DNA from: Streptomyces sp. NBC_00102
Lineage (GTDB): Bacteria > Actinomycetota > Actinomycetes > Streptomycetales > Streptomycetaceae
Length of the DNA stretch: 64,000 bases
Direction: 5' to 3'
Assembly: GCF_026343115.1 (NCBI RefSeq)
Contig: NZ_JAPEMC010000001.1
Location: 558,001 to 622,000, forward strand
The notes under the pieces were generated by a model. It did no database searches, was not told the origin of the DNA, and was given only the letters and a program-made list of their open reading frames with translations. Positions 43,811-52,891 of this stretch are shown here, one piece after another; the first letter of the stretch is position 1; each line of letters opens with the position of its first letter. Position numbers and translations under genes: made by a program.

Positions 43811-45121
43811 TCACTCCTTGCCCGCGCACGCCTCTTCGAACCAGTCCAGGTTCTCCTGGAGGGCCTTCATCAGCCGGTCGCGCTCCGCCTCGTCGACCTG
43901 GACGGGGGCGACCTGGGTGGCGCCGGTGAGCCGCCGGAACCCGCCCCGGCTCTCCAGCAGGCCGTCCACGCGCAGCGGCAGCCCGACGAGGTGGGCGTGG
44001 CCGGCGATGCGGTACGCCTCCTCGTCCAGCTCGACCCGTACGTGTGCCACCTCGGCGCCCGCGAGGACGCGCAGCCGTACGGTCCCGGGGCCGCGCGGCC
44101 CCGAGCGGCGCATCCGGACGACGGCGCCGGTGATCCGGACCGGGAGGGAGGGCTCCTGGCGTCGGTAGCGGACACCGGCCAGCCGGAGCGCGGGGAGGTC
44201 GCCCGGGGAGAAGTCGACCGGTTCGGGGCGGTCCGGGCAGTGGTCGGGCGCACCGCGGGAGGGTGCCCAGTCGACGGTGATCCTGGCTCCCTCCGAGCCC
44301 CTGACCAGGGCGACCAGGGCCTCGGTCAGCTCGCGGCTCACACCGGCGGGGACCGCCGCGTCGAAGGCCTCCATGCCACCGGTGGCCCGCTGGTAGTCGA
44401 CGGCCTCGCGGGCGGCGTGCAGTGCCCGGTAGAGCCGGCCGGCGACGGCGCGGCCGGAGGCTACGGGCAGGAAGGCGGTGAGCCGGCGTCCGCCCGGGGC
44501 CGGGCCGATCAGCACGTCGTCCAGCGCCGCCCGGGCCCGCCTGCGGTGGCGGGCCCCGTGGTGGCCCGCCGGGCCGCGTACGGCGAGGGAGCCGGCCAGC
44601 AGGAGGCGCAGGGCCGCCGAGCGCAGGACCTCCGCCTCGCCCCAGCCCGCCGCGCCGGCGGCCCCGGCGGCGGCCGCGGTCCCCTCGGGCACCTCCCGCC
44701 GCCAGCGGACCTCGTCGCTGGGTACGGCGAGGGCGACGAGGACGTCCCGGGCCGAGGGTTCCGTGCTGCGGGCGAGTGCCACGAGCGCCTCCGCGAGCAG
44801 GTCCTCGGTGTCGGGGAAGGCGACGGTGGCGGGCACCAGCAGGCTGGCGGGCCCGCCGGCCGGTCCGGGCGGGGTCCACCGGGTGTAGCGTCCGGCGGCC
44901 CCGCCCCGCAGGCACCAGCCGTGGCGGGCGAGGAGCGCGGCCAGGACGGCGGGGTCCACGGCCGACGGGTCCGGCAGGGCGTCCGGGGCGGGCCCGTCTT
45001 CGTCCCGCACCCCGCGCGGGGGCTGCGTCCGCGGGGGCGGCGTCTCCGGGAGCTCGGCCGGGTGGGCGCGGGTGTCCGGCTCCGCTCCCCCGCCGACGGG
45101 TTCGTCCATCGACCGGTGCAT
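43811..45121 (-). CDS. Protein of unknown function coupled to the DUF4365 gene
   Basis: 436 residues from ATG 45121 (GGGAG and GGAG ahead). I do not recognise a family. The first 60 residues are Pro/Glu/Asp-rich and disordered. The middle (about 60-300) is Ala/Leu-rich helix. The last 130 residues have alternating strand-like segments with RVLAGAEVAHVRVELDE, GHAHLVGLPLRVDG and RLTGATQ, which could be an OB-like fold, but this is only an impression. Its start overlaps the stop of the DUF4365 gene by one base (TGATG), so the two proteins are probably made in step and may interact. Confidence 0.7.
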   Translation of the reverse strand: MHRSMDEPVGGGAEPDTRAHPAELPETPPPRTQPPRGVRDEDGPAPDALPDPSAVDPAVLAALLARHGWCLRGGAAGRYTRWTPPGPAGGPASLLVPATVAFPDTEDLLAEALVALARSTEPSARDVLVALAVPSDEVRWRREVPEGTAAAAGAAGAAGWGEAEVLRSAALRLLLAGSLAVRGPAGHHGARHRRRARAALDDVLIGPAPGGRRLTAFLPVASGRAVAGRLYRALHAAREAVDYQRATGGMEAFDAAVPAGVSRELTEALVALVRGSEGARITVDWAPSRGAPDHCPDRPEPVDFSPGDLPALRLAGVRYRRQEPSLPVRITGAVVRMRRSGPRGPGTVRLRVLAGAEVAHVRVELDEEAYRIAGHAHLVGLPLRVDGLLESRGGFRRLTGATQVAPVQVDEAERDRLMKALQENLDWFEEACAGKE

Positions 45122-45717
45122 CAGGGTCTCCCTCCCGCCCCGACCCGGGCCATGATCTCGCAGACCGCCCGGTCGTCGAAGATCCGCGAGGTCGGGATGC
45201 GCACGGTTGTCCTGAGCCGGCCGGTCACCGGGTGGCCGGCCAGGTTGATCCAGTAGCAGCAGTGCCGCAGGTCGAGCCGGTCGTGTCCGGCGCGCAGCCA
45301 GTCGTCCTGGGCGCGCGGCACGATCATCACGACCAGGATGCGGTGCACGGACACGGGTGTCCGGGCGAGTTTCACGAGGTGGGCGTTGTCGAGGGTGAAC
45401 GGGAACGTCCCGCCCTGGGGGTGCGGCGGGAGCTGGTAGGTGCACTTGAGCTGCACCTTGACGGTCACTTCGTCGTCGACGGTGTGGGCCGGGGCACCGT
45501 GGCTGAGGTGCCAGTCGACGCCGTTGTCGGGAAACGGCTGCGAGAGGGAGCAGCCCGCCGCTGCCGCCACGGCGTGGAGATACCCCACCTGGAGGGTCTC
45601 CATGCAGGCGGTGGTGGCGAGGGTGCCCCGCAGGGGGGCGGTCCGCCCGGCCGGCAGACCGTTTCCGCGGTCCGCGGCAGGTGCGGTGCTCCCCGGGTCG
45701 GGCTGCGCGAGCGCCAT
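45121..45717 (-). CDS. DUF4365-family protein (restriction-endonuclease-like fold)
   Basis: 198 residues from ATG 45717. The core has NGVDWHLSH and then VTVKVQLKCTYQ, the D...(x)QxK pattern of PD-(D/E)XK nuclease folds seen in DUF4365. A second conserved part, CCYWINLAGHPVTGR, lies near the C-terminus. Nuclease activity has not been shown and is inferred. A longer frame from GTG 45834 adds 39 residues and cannot be excluded. Coupled to the next gene through TGATG. Confidence 0.75.
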   Translation of the reverse strand: MALAQPDPGSTAPAADRGNGLPAGRTAPLRGTLATTACMETLQVGYLHAVAAAAGCSLSQPFPDNGVDWHLSHGAPAHTVDDEVTVKVQLKCTYQLPPHPQGGTFPFTLDNAHLVKLARTPVSVHRILVVMIVPRAQDDWLRAGHDRLDLRHCCYWINLAGHPVTGRLRTTVRIPTSRIFDDRAVCEIMARVGAGGRP

Positions 45718-45940
45718 GGCTCCGTATGCCTTCCGGGCCGTGCAGTTGTCCGGTCGTTGACGTGACTCGACGGGCCCGGCCGCTTCGGCGGGTGACGCCC
45801 AGTCAATTTCCCGGCCTGTCAGAAGTGTTGTCACCGAAGGAGACGGCCCGCAAACGGCGTATCAGGCAAACACTGCGGGTATCACCGATATCGGGCAGAG
45901 GAATCACGCCATCTGCCGTGCGGGTGCGAGGAGTTCGGGG

Positions 45941-46672
45941 ATGATGCACTGGTTCGAGGGGCCGCTGGCCGCATTCGACACGGAGACGACGGGTGTCGAC
46001 GTCGAGGAGGACCGGATAGTCTCGGCCGCCCTCGTCGTCCAGGACACCGCCGGCGGACGGGCCCGGGTGACCCGCTGGCTGATCAACCCGGGAATCCCGG
46101 TGCCGGCCGAGGCGACCGCGATCCACGGCCTCACCGACGACCATGTCCAGCGCAACGGCCGTTGGCCCGCACCGGTGGTGGAGGAGATAGCCAGGTCGCT
46201 CGCGGAGCAGTGCGCGACGGGCCGTCCGCTGGTCGTGATGAACGCCCCCTTCGACCTGACCCTCCTGGACCGGGAGCTGAAGCGGCACCGGGCGTCCTCC
46301 CTCGCCGGCTACCTGGAGCACGTGCCGCTGTGCGTGATCGATCCCCGGGTGCTCGACAAGCACCTGGACCGCTACCGCAAGGGCCGCCGCACCCTGACCG
46401 ACCTCTGCGAGCTGTACGGGGTGGTACTGGACGGGGCCCACGACGCGGCCGCGGACGCGGCGGCCTCGATGGAGCTGGTACGCGCGGTGGGCAGGCGGTT
46501 CACCGCGCGCCTCGAACGGCTGAGCCCCGCGGAGCTGCACACGCTCCAGGTGGCCTGGCACGCCGCGCAGGCCCGCGGTCTGGAGGCGTGGTTCGCCCGG
46601 AGCGGCACCCCCGAGCGCGTCGACCCCTCGTGGCCGCTGCGTCCGCGCCCTGAGGTGGCCGCGGCGGCGTGA
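45941..46672 (+). CDS. DEDDh 3'-5' exonuclease (DnaQ-like)
   Basis: 243 residues from ATG 45941 (GAGGAG 7-8 bases ahead). All acidic residues are visible: FDTETTG, ATAIHGLTDDHV, MNAPFDLTLLDREL and HDAAADAAAS. It is a stand-alone nuclease of the type found beside, but not part of, DNA polymerase III. Substrate DNA or RNA is not clear. Divergent from the DUF4365 gene with about 220 bases between, ending near the tRNA-Val terminator. Confidence 0.9.
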   Translation: MMHWFEGPLAAFDTETTGVDVEEDRIVSAALVVQDTAGGRARVTRWLINPGIPVPAEATAIHGLTDDHVQRNGRWPAPVVEEIARSLAEQCATGRPLVVMNAPFDLTLLDRELKRHRASSLAGYLEHVPLCVIDPRVLDKHLDRYRKGRRTLTDLCELYGVVLDGAHDAAADAAASMELVRAVGRRFTARLERLSPAELHTLQVAWHAAQARGLEAWFARSGTPERVDPSWPLRPRPEVAAAA

Positions 46673-46714
46673 GCGGTACGGCCCGCTCCTCGCGGGGCGG
46701 GTTCCGGACGCGCG

Positions 46715-46751
46715 AAAGCCGGTCCGTCGTTGGTGCTGACGGACCGGCTTT
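46715..46751. terminator. Terminator between the exonuclease gene and tRNA-Val
   Basis: Perfect 14-bp stem (46715-46728 with 46738-46751), with A and T runs at the outer ends. It lies directly after the 3' end of the tRNA gene. Confidence 0.9.
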
Positions 46752-46757
46752 TCCCGG

Positions 46758-46829
46758 TGGGCGATACTGGGTTCGAACCAGTGACCTCTTCGGTGTGAAC
46801 GAAGCGCTCTCCCACTGAGCTAATCGCCC
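46758..46829 (-). tRNA. tRNA-Val, anticodon CAC
   Basis: 72-nt cloverleaf on the minus strand: acceptor GGGCGAT/ATCGCCC, D-stem GCTC/GAGC, anticodon stem CTTCG/CGAAG with loop TTCACAC (anticodon CAC), T-arm ACTGG-TTCGAAC-CCAGT, discriminator A. CCA is not encoded. Identical to the second copy at 56896-56967. Confidence 0.98.
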
Positions 46830-46842
46830 GGGAACGGGTTGA

Positions 46843-46872
46843 ACAATACAGGGCCCGGCGGGCTTCGTTCAA
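46843..46872 (-). promoter_or_regulatory. Promoter of the first tRNA-Val gene
   Basis: Minus strand TTGAAC (46867-46872), 18-base spacer, TATTGT (46843-46848), 13 bases before the tRNA 5' end. Confidence 0.7.
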
Positions 46873-46939
46873 ACCGCGCCCGGCCAGGGGCGCCGGACCG
46901 CCTCGGTCCGGGGCGGTCGGCCCACCCCGGACCGAGGGG

Positions 46940-47386
46940 TCAGCCCACCCCGAGCCGGGTGGTCAGTCCGCGTCGCGCCGCGCGCATCATCAGGGCGTGG
47001 TTCGCCCGGAACACCGGCCGGGCGACCGGTGCCAGCAGCCGCATCAGCCGTTTGCGGACCTCGACTTCCTGGTCGTACCGGACACGGCTGCCGTCTCCCC
47101 TGCCGGTGACGGTCCAGCGGGCCCAGCCCTCCAGGTCACCGGCCATGGACACTTCGAGGACCCCGGCCGCCGGATCGCGGCGGGCCCGGTCCAGGGTGAC
47201 GACCAGGTCGTACGGCAGGACGGAGCGGAAGCGCGCCCGTCCCGTGGTCGCGTCCACCTGGACCACCTCGCGGATCTGCGGCCACCAGAGCGGGTACTCC
47301 TCGCCCCGCTCCAGTACGGCGAGGACGGCGGCGGGCGTCGCGGGGAGGTCCCACAGGTTCGTGAACCGGTAATGGTTCGGATTCAT
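46940..47386 (-). CDS. SRPBCC (polyketide cyclase/START-like) family protein
   Basis: 148 residues from ATG 47386. Features of a ligand-binding START-like fold: TNLWDLPATPAAVLAVLERGEEYPLWWPQIREV at the start, a run of alternating strands, and a long C-terminal helix. Ligand and role unknown. No ribosome site ahead of the ATG, so the transcript may be leaderless. Divergent from the large membrane protein, sharing a 70-base region that contains a perfect palindrome. Confidence 0.8.
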   Translation of the reverse strand: MNPNHYRFTNLWDLPATPAAVLAVLERGEEYPLWWPQIREVVQVDATTGRARFRSVLPYDLVVTLDRARRDPAAGVLEVSMAGDLEGWARWTVTGRGDGSRVRYDQEVEVRKRLMRLLAPVARPVFRANHALMMRAARRGLTTRLGVG

Positions 47387-47422
47387 GGAGTCAGTCTGCT
47401 CGCTCCGGGGCCCGGTCGCCCC

Positions 47423-47450
47423 AGGTACTCACTCCCCGAAGTGAGTACCT
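47423..47450. promoter_or_regulatory. Perfect 11-bp inverted repeat (operator-like) between divergent genes
   Basis: aggtactcact-N6-agtgagtacct at 47423-47450, 6 bases before the ATG of the membrane protein gene and 36 bases ahead of the SRPBCC start. The form resembles sites of HxlR-type regulators (TACTCACT...AGTGAGTA), which is recollection, not proof. Confidence 0.55.
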
Positions 47451-47456
47451 GAACAC

Positions 47457-49976
47457 ATGTACGCACCTGCCCCGGGACCCGACACTCCGGACATGGAACA
47501 TGTCCCGCCGCCCGCCGAGGAATTGGCGCTCCTCGACCGCGAACTGGCCCATCTGGACGCCCGCCGGGCGCAGTTGCTCCAGCGCCGCGCCTGGCTGGTC
47601 CAGGTCCTGCGCGCCCCGGCCCGCTCCGGCTTCGCCCGCGCGGACACGGCCTTCGCTCCTCCGCGGCCCGCCTCCGGCCCGCGCCCCGCGCCGCCGCGGA
47701 CCTCGTCCGGACACGGTGCGCAGAACGTGCTCCTCGCGCTCGGCGGGCTGCTGCTCGCGGTCGCCGCCATCGCCTTCACGCTGTTCAGCTGGGGTGCGAT
47801 GGGCATCGGGGGGCGTTCGGCCGTGCTGGCCACCGTGACCGCCGCCGCCCTCGTCGCCCCCGTCCCGCTGCGGCGGTCCGGGCTGCGGGCCACGGCGGAG
47901 TCGCTCGGCGCCTTCGGGCTCGTACTGACGCTCCTGGACGCCTACGCCCTGCACGCGGTGGCCCTCCCCGGCACCGGCACCGCGGCGTTCGCCGCCGCGG
48001 CCTCGGCCGCGCTCGCCATGCTGTGGGCGGCCTTGGGCCTGACCCCCGGCCGGCCGGTGCTGCCGGTGCCGGCGGCGGTGGCGGCGGGTCAGCTGCCGCT
48101 GGTCCTGGCCTGCGCGGCGGCCGGCGCCCCGGTCCTCGCCTTCGGCTGGGCGCTGCTGGTCACCGCGGTGGCGGACGGCGTGATCGCGGTGCGGGCCGCC
48201 CGGTCCGGGGTGCGGGTCACCGCCCTGGTCTGCCTCGCGGTCAACGCGTCGGGCGCGCTGCTGGTGGCCTTGGCGCGGTCCCTGATGGCCGGGGGCCCGG
48301 TCGCGGCCCTCGCCCCGGGGGCACTGCTGGTGGTCGCGGGGGCCGCCGCACTGCTGGCCGTGCGGTGGGCGCCGGCGGGTCTCGCGACCGCCTGCGGGCT
48401 CGTCGGCGGGCTCGCCGTGGTGGCGGGCACCGGCGGGGTGGTGCGGGCCGCGCTGCCGTCGGACTGGACCGTGGTGGCGTATCTGGCGGCGGGGATCGTG
48501 CTCCTCACGGCGGTGCGGGCCCTGCCGGGGCTCCGGGCGCTCGGGGACGGCGCGGCCGGGACGGGGGCGACCGCCTCGGTGGCGGTCGTGGTCGCGGGTT
48601 CGCTGCTCTGGGCGGCGCCCTGGCCGGCCATGGTCCTGGTGAGCCCGCTGTCGACGGCTACCCGACTGTGGGCGGGCGCTCCGCAGGGCCTGCGGGACGC
48701 ACTCGGCGGGCCGGCCGGCCTGCCGTGGACGATGGCCGCTCCGGTGGTTCTCGCGGTGGTGGCCGCGCTGGGCGCGGCGGCTCACCGGCGGCCGGCCGGG
48801 GCGGGCCAGGCGGGCGAGCGGGCGTTCCTGTCCTGGTGGCGGGGTGCGGCCCCGGTGGCCGTACCGGTGCTGGTGGGCGGCGCGTTGCCGGCCGCGGCGG
48901 CGGTCGCGGACGTCCCGTACGCGGCCGGGGTCGTCCTGGAGGTCCTGCTGGTCGCGGGGGCGCTGGAGTCGTTGGTGCGCTCGGCCAGGGGTTCGGCCGG
49001 ATCGGCCGCCGGGTCCGTCGCGCTCGGCTGCGCGCTGGCGGTGGCGGTGAGCGTGTCGGCGCTGTCGCTGGCCTCGGAGCCGGCGACGTACGCCGTGGTC
49101 GCGGCGCTCACCGCGTTGTTCGCCGCGACGGCGGTCCGGTTGCCGGACCGCCCGGCGCGTTCGGTGGCCGCCTGCGCGGCTGTCCTCGGCGGGATCGGGC
49201 TGACCGTCGCGGTGGTGGGTTCGCTGGGGCTCTCCGCCTCGCACGGGGCTCCGCTGCTGCTGGTCCCTCCCGCGGTCACCGTGCTGCTCGGTGGCGTGCT
49301 CCGGCGCCGCCCGGTGGCGGTGCCGGTGGAGCTGGCGGGAGCCTTCGGCGCCCTGGTGGCGGTGGGCCTCGCGGTCACGGACCCGGCCTGGCTGGCTCTG
49401 GTGCTGGGGCTGTCCGGGGTGCTCGCGGCCGGTGCGGCGGTGCGGCCGGAGCGCCGGAAGGCGGCGGGCTCGCTCGCGCTGGTGCTCTTCGTGCTGGCGT
49501 CCTGGGTGCGGCTGGCCGCCTCGGAGGTCGACGCACCGGAGGCGTACACCCTGCCGGTGACGGTGCCGGCCCTGGTGGTGGGGGTGCTGCGGCGGCGACG
49601 CGCCACCCCCGACGACGAGATCTCCTCCTGGACCGCGTACGGCGCCGGGCTCGCCGTCACGCTGGTGCCGAGCCTGCTGGCGGCCTGGGGCGACCCGGGG
49701 TGGACGCGCCCGCTGCTGCTGGGGCTCGTCGCCCTCGCGGTCACGCTGGCCGGCGCCCGGGGCCGCCTGCAGGCCCCGCTGCTGCTGGGCGGCGGGGTGC
49801 TGGCTCTGCTCGGACTGCACGAACTCGCCCCGTACGTGGTGCAGGTGGTGGGTGCGCTGCCGAGGTGGCTGGTGCCCGCGGCGGCCGGGGTGCTGCTGCT
49901 CGCGGTGGGCGCGACGTACGAGAAGCGGCTGCGGGACGCCCGGCGGGTGAGGGAGGCCCTCGGCAGGATGCGGTGA
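47457..49976 (+). CDS. Large polytopic membrane protein, SCO7613 C-terminal-domain type (tentative)
   Basis: 839 residues. A short soluble N-terminus (about 1-90) has a Leu/Arg-rich coiled-coil, LLDRELAHLDARRAQLLQRR, and Pro-rich linkers. More than 20 hydrophobic segments then fill the rest, almost without loops, built of Ala, Leu, Val and Gly. It resembles Streptomyces membrane proteins annotated as SCO7613 C-terminal domain family; function unknown. ATG 47457 has no ribosome site; ATG 47493 is the next candidate, also without one. Confidence 0.65.
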   Translation: MYAPAPGPDTPDMEHVPPPAEELALLDRELAHLDARRAQLLQRRAWLVQVLRAPARSGFARADTAFAPPRPASGPRPAPPRTSSGHGAQNVLLALGGLLLAVAAIAFTLFSWGAMGIGGRSAVLATVTAAALVAPVPLRRSGLRATAESLGAFGLVLTLLDAYALHAVALPGTGTAAFAAAASAALAMLWAALGLTPGRPVLPVPAAVAAGQLPLVLACAAAGAPVLAFGWALLVTAVADGVIAVRAARSGVRVTALVCLAVNASGALLVALARSLMAGGPVAALAPGALLVVAGAAALLAVRWAPAGLATACGLVGGLAVVAGTGGVVRAALPSDWTVVAYLAAGIVLLTAVRALPGLRALGDGAAGTGATASVAVVVAGSLLWAAPWPAMVLVSPLSTATRLWAGAPQGLRDALGGPAGLPWTMAAPVVLAVVAALGAAAHRRPAGAGQAGERAFLSWWRGAAPVAVPVLVGGALPAAAAVADVPYAAGVVLEVLLVAGALESLVRSARGSAGSAAGSVALGCALAVAVSVSALSLASEPATYAVVAALTALFAATAVRLPDRPARSVAACAAVLGGIGLTVAVVGSLGLSASHGAPLLLVPPAVTVLLGGVLRRRPVAVPVELAGAFGALVAVGLAVTDPAWLALVLGLSGVLAAGAAVRPERRKAAGSLALVLFVLASWVRLAASEVDAPEAYTLPVTVPALVVGVLRRRRATPDDEISSWTAYGAGLAVTLVPSLLAAWGDPGWTRPLLLGLVALAVTLAGARGRLQAPLLLGGGVLALLGLHELAPYVVQVVGALPRWLVPAAAGVLLLAVGATYEKRLRDARRVREALGRMR

Positions 49977-50009
49977 GGACCTCCCCCGGACGGTGCGCGG
50001 ACCGGTGGG

Positions 50010-52787
50010 TCAGCCGGGCATGCGGTCGCCGACGAGGGCCAGGTTCTCGATGGCGGCGAGTCCGTAGAGGGCGGTGTCGTTGGTGGAGACCCAGGCGGCC
50101 TCGGTGCCGGCGACGACGGCGAGGGGCCCGGTCACCTCCTCGGTCTTCCAGGGGGCGGACTCCTTGTATCCGTCGCCCCGCAGGAACTTCTCCCAGGCAC
50201 GGGCGGCGAACGTGGCGTCGCCCGTGCGCACGGCGGCGTAGGCGTCCATGCGGGAGTGGCCCTGGAAGAGGCTGATGCTGCCGAAGTCGGAGCCGTAGCG
50301 GGCGGCCTGTTCCGCCTTGGTGGCGTTGAAGTACCGGCAGTAGTCGAGGTACGCCTCCTCGAACGCCGGCATGTCGACGAGGCCGACGAGTTCGGCGCAG
50401 AGTTCGTTCAGTCCGAAGACGCCCGACAGGTGGGAGACGCTCACGACCGGCTGCGCGGCGATCGCGAACCGGCCGGTGTCCAGGTCGTAGAGTCCGCTGC
50501 CCTGGACGAAGCCGTTGGGCTGCGCGGCGATCGTCTCCATCGTGCCGAGGACCCGGTCCCTGGCCTTCGCCGCCTGCGGGCCTCCGCGCTCCCACTCGGT
50601 GAGCCAGGCGGAGACGAGCCCGCTCCAGTCGGTGCCGAAGCCGATGGAGAGCGCGTGCCGGTCGGGGGTGTACACGTCGGTACGGACCTTGCGCTGCGGG
50701 TCGAGCACGAGGAAGGTCTCGTCCGAGTCGACGTTGGCGCGCATCAGGTCGCCGACCCGCTCGTCGGCCGTGAGGAAGTAGTAGAAGCGCCGGTAGGTGG
50801 TGTTGGCGATGCGCTGCTGCTTGGCGCTGTCCGCGTAGTGCTGGATGCCGTGGCGGGTGCCGAGCCCGGCCCATTGGCCGAGGTGGTAGACGTCGACCTC
50901 GCCGGTGTGGCGCGTCATCGTCTCGGCGAAGCGGAAGATGTCGGCGCGGCCGGAGCGCAGATAGGCGTACCAGAGCCAGAGGTCGGTGGAGAGTTCGGAG
51001 TTGTCCCAGGCGTAGCCGCCGATGTCGTACCGCCACTGGTGCCGGGACGGGTCGTACGTGTGCATGACGTCGCCGTAGTCCCAGAAGCCGTACCAGCGCC
51101 GCATCTCGACCTGGTCCCGGTAGTACGAGAAGAGGAAGTCGAGGTGGTCCTCGATGCTCGCCTTCGCCGGGGTGGAGCGGTCCGGTTCGGCGAAGAGTCC
51201 GCCGAAGACGCCCGCGCCGATGAGCTGGGAGGGCGGGGCGACCAGCTGCGGCAGGGTGCGGACCGCCGCGGTCTGCCGGGCCAGCGCCTCGGCGCCGGGG
51301 GTGGAGTCGTGGACCCAGAAGAGGAGTTCGCTGGTGCGGGCGATGCCGTACGGGGTGCCGAAGCCGGGCTCGTAGTCCTCGTAGGTGATCTCCAGCCCGT
51401 CGAGCTGCTCGGTGTACGTGTCCATGCCGAGGCCGTCGTGGTAGAAGCGCAGGTCCATGGGCTGGGCCTCGGGCGACCAGAGCCAGACGGTCACCTCGGC
51501 CTCGTCCGTGTCGGCGCCCCTGATGTCGAGCTGGGCGGGGAACTTCTCCCAGAAGTCCCGCAGCCCGAAGGCGAGTCCGCCGCTCACTCCGCCCACGTAA
51601 CCGAAGCCGGAGGCACGGCGGCCGCCGCCCGCCGCGATCCAGCCGTGTCCCTTCGCGGTGCGTTTGCGCAGGCTGAAGCCGTCCGCGGAGAGCTGGCCGA
51701 GGGTGTAGTCGCCCCAGGTGGGAATGAGGTGCAGGCGGCTGGTGACCCGCTGGTCCCAGGTGGCGGGGTCGGGGAGGCGTACCCCTTCGAACTGGGTGGC
51801 CCGGACGGCGGCTCCGGGATCCCGGCGCAGTCCGGTGATGCCCTTGACGGCCTCGCGGAGCATGCCGGTGCCCTCGCCGCCGAGCCGGACGTGACGGTCG
51901 TACGTCTCGTCGCGCATCGGGACGGTGAAACGGACGCCGAGCCCCCGGACGAAGTCGCCACTGGCCTTCCCGGGTTCCTGGGTGCCGTCGAAGGTGATGG
52001 TGTGGACCATCCGGAACGACTCGGCGCCCGCGTGGAAGTAGAACCGGACGGAGAACGGCATCCAGGAGCGCGAGCCGCGCCGGTGCTTGCCGTCGACGCG
52101 GACGACCGCCCGCAGCGGGCCCGCCTGTTCGACCTCGGCCGAGGCGATGGCGCTCTCGAAGCGCTCGTACGTCTCCTTGCCCTGGTCGCCGTCCTCGATC
52201 TCGCCCTGGCGGATCAGGACCAGCCGGCCGTCCTTGGCGATCTCGGTGCCGCCGCGCACCAGCGATTTGACGAGCGAGGAGCCGGTCTTCCCGATCTTCG
52301 CGGTGACGACCCCGGTCGAGACGGTGATCGCCGAGCCGGAGCCGCTGACGGTGACCTTCGCCCCGGGGGCGGTGGGTTCACCGGCGGTGAGGGCGAACTT
52401 CCTGGCGCCGGACGCCTCCGGGCCGACGGCGTGGGCGCTCCACTTGAGGGAGCCGTCCGGCCAGGTGGCGGTGGTCCAGCTCTGCACGGGGACGCCCTTG
52501 CCCTCGGCGGTGTCGAGCGCGAACTTCTGGTCGGCCGGGTACCGCCCCTTCGGCCAGGGCACCCCGAACGTCGTGCCGGGGGCCGCGCCGAGCCCGCCCT
52601 CCTCCAGCCAGCCGATCTCGACCGGCTCCCCGCCGTCCCCGGCGTCCCCGGCGTCCCCGGCGTCCCCGGCGGCGGGCTCGGTCGCTTCGGCGGGTGGCGC
52701 GCCGGTGAGCGCCGTCCAGGACAGGGAGGAGGCGGCACCGGCGACGGCTGCGGCCTTGAGCATGGTGCGACGGGGGATCGGGGACAT
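50010..52787 (-). CDS. Tat-exported PcRGLX/YetA-like (PL26) enzyme, probable exo-rhamnogalacturonan lyase
   Basis: 925 residues from ATG 52787 (GGAG 5 bases ahead). Tat signal PRRTMLK at 5-11 with a hydrophobic run to about 30, then a GDA repeat. Three-part layout: N-terminal barrel with IGWLEEGG, FGVPWPKGRYP, VPVQSWTTATWPDGSLKW; a central sandwich; and a C-terminal alpha/alpha toroid with RRWYGFWDYGDVMHTYD and WDNSELSTDLWLWYAYLRSG. This layout matches fungal and bacterial PL26 enzymes that release unsaturated galacturonosyl-rhamnose from rhamnogalacturonan I. The ABC genes and YesL next door support carbohydrate use. Exact substrate is inferred. Confidence 0.75.
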   Translation of the reverse strand: MSPIPRRTMLKAAAVAGAASSLSWTALTGAPPAEATEPAAGDAGDAGDAGDGGEPVEIGWLEEGGLGAAPGTTFGVPWPKGRYPADQKFALDTAEGKGVPVQSWTTATWPDGSLKWSAHAVGPEASGARKFALTAGEPTAPGAKVTVSGSGSAITVSTGVVTAKIGKTGSSLVKSLVRGGTEIAKDGRLVLIRQGEIEDGDQGKETYERFESAIASAEVEQAGPLRAVVRVDGKHRRGSRSWMPFSVRFYFHAGAESFRMVHTITFDGTQEPGKASGDFVRGLGVRFTVPMRDETYDRHVRLGGEGTGMLREAVKGITGLRRDPGAAVRATQFEGVRLPDPATWDQRVTSRLHLIPTWGDYTLGQLSADGFSLRKRTAKGHGWIAAGGGRRASGFGYVGGVSGGLAFGLRDFWEKFPAQLDIRGADTDEAEVTVWLWSPEAQPMDLRFYHDGLGMDTYTEQLDGLEITYEDYEPGFGTPYGIARTSELLFWVHDSTPGAEALARQTAAVRTLPQLVAPPSQLIGAGVFGGLFAEPDRSTPAKASIEDHLDFLFSYYRDQVEMRRWYGFWDYGDVMHTYDPSRHQWRYDIGGYAWDNSELSTDLWLWYAYLRSGRADIFRFAETMTRHTGEVDVYHLGQWAGLGTRHGIQHYADSAKQQRIANTTYRRFYYFLTADERVGDLMRANVDSDETFLVLDPQRKVRTDVYTPDRHALSIGFGTDWSGLVSAWLTEWERGGPQAAKARDRVLGTMETIAAQPNGFVQGSGLYDLDTGRFAIAAQPVVSVSHLSGVFGLNELCAELVGLVDMPAFEEAYLDYCRYFNATKAEQAARYGSDFGSISLFQGHSRMDAYAAVRTGDATFAARAWEKFLRGDGYKESAPWKTEEVTGPLAVVAGTEAAWVSTNDTALYGLAAIENLALVGDRMPG
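52635..52670 (-). repeat. Four tandem copies of a 9-bp unit in the lyase gene
   Basis: gtccccggc repeated four times, coding for a Gly-Asp-Ala linker just after the Tat signal. Confidence 0.9.
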
Positions 52788-52891
52788 CACGACTCCAGTT
52801 CTCGGGGACTCGGCTCGTGTGCACATGCGGGGATCGGGCAGGGCGGACCGCCCCTGGGCGGTCGTCCGCGCTCCCGGGGTGGGACGGGGGG

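Noticed and set aside
47391..49820. Minus-strand open frame of 809 codons opposite the large membrane protein
   Set aside because: Arg/His/Gln-rich antisense sequence with no domain.
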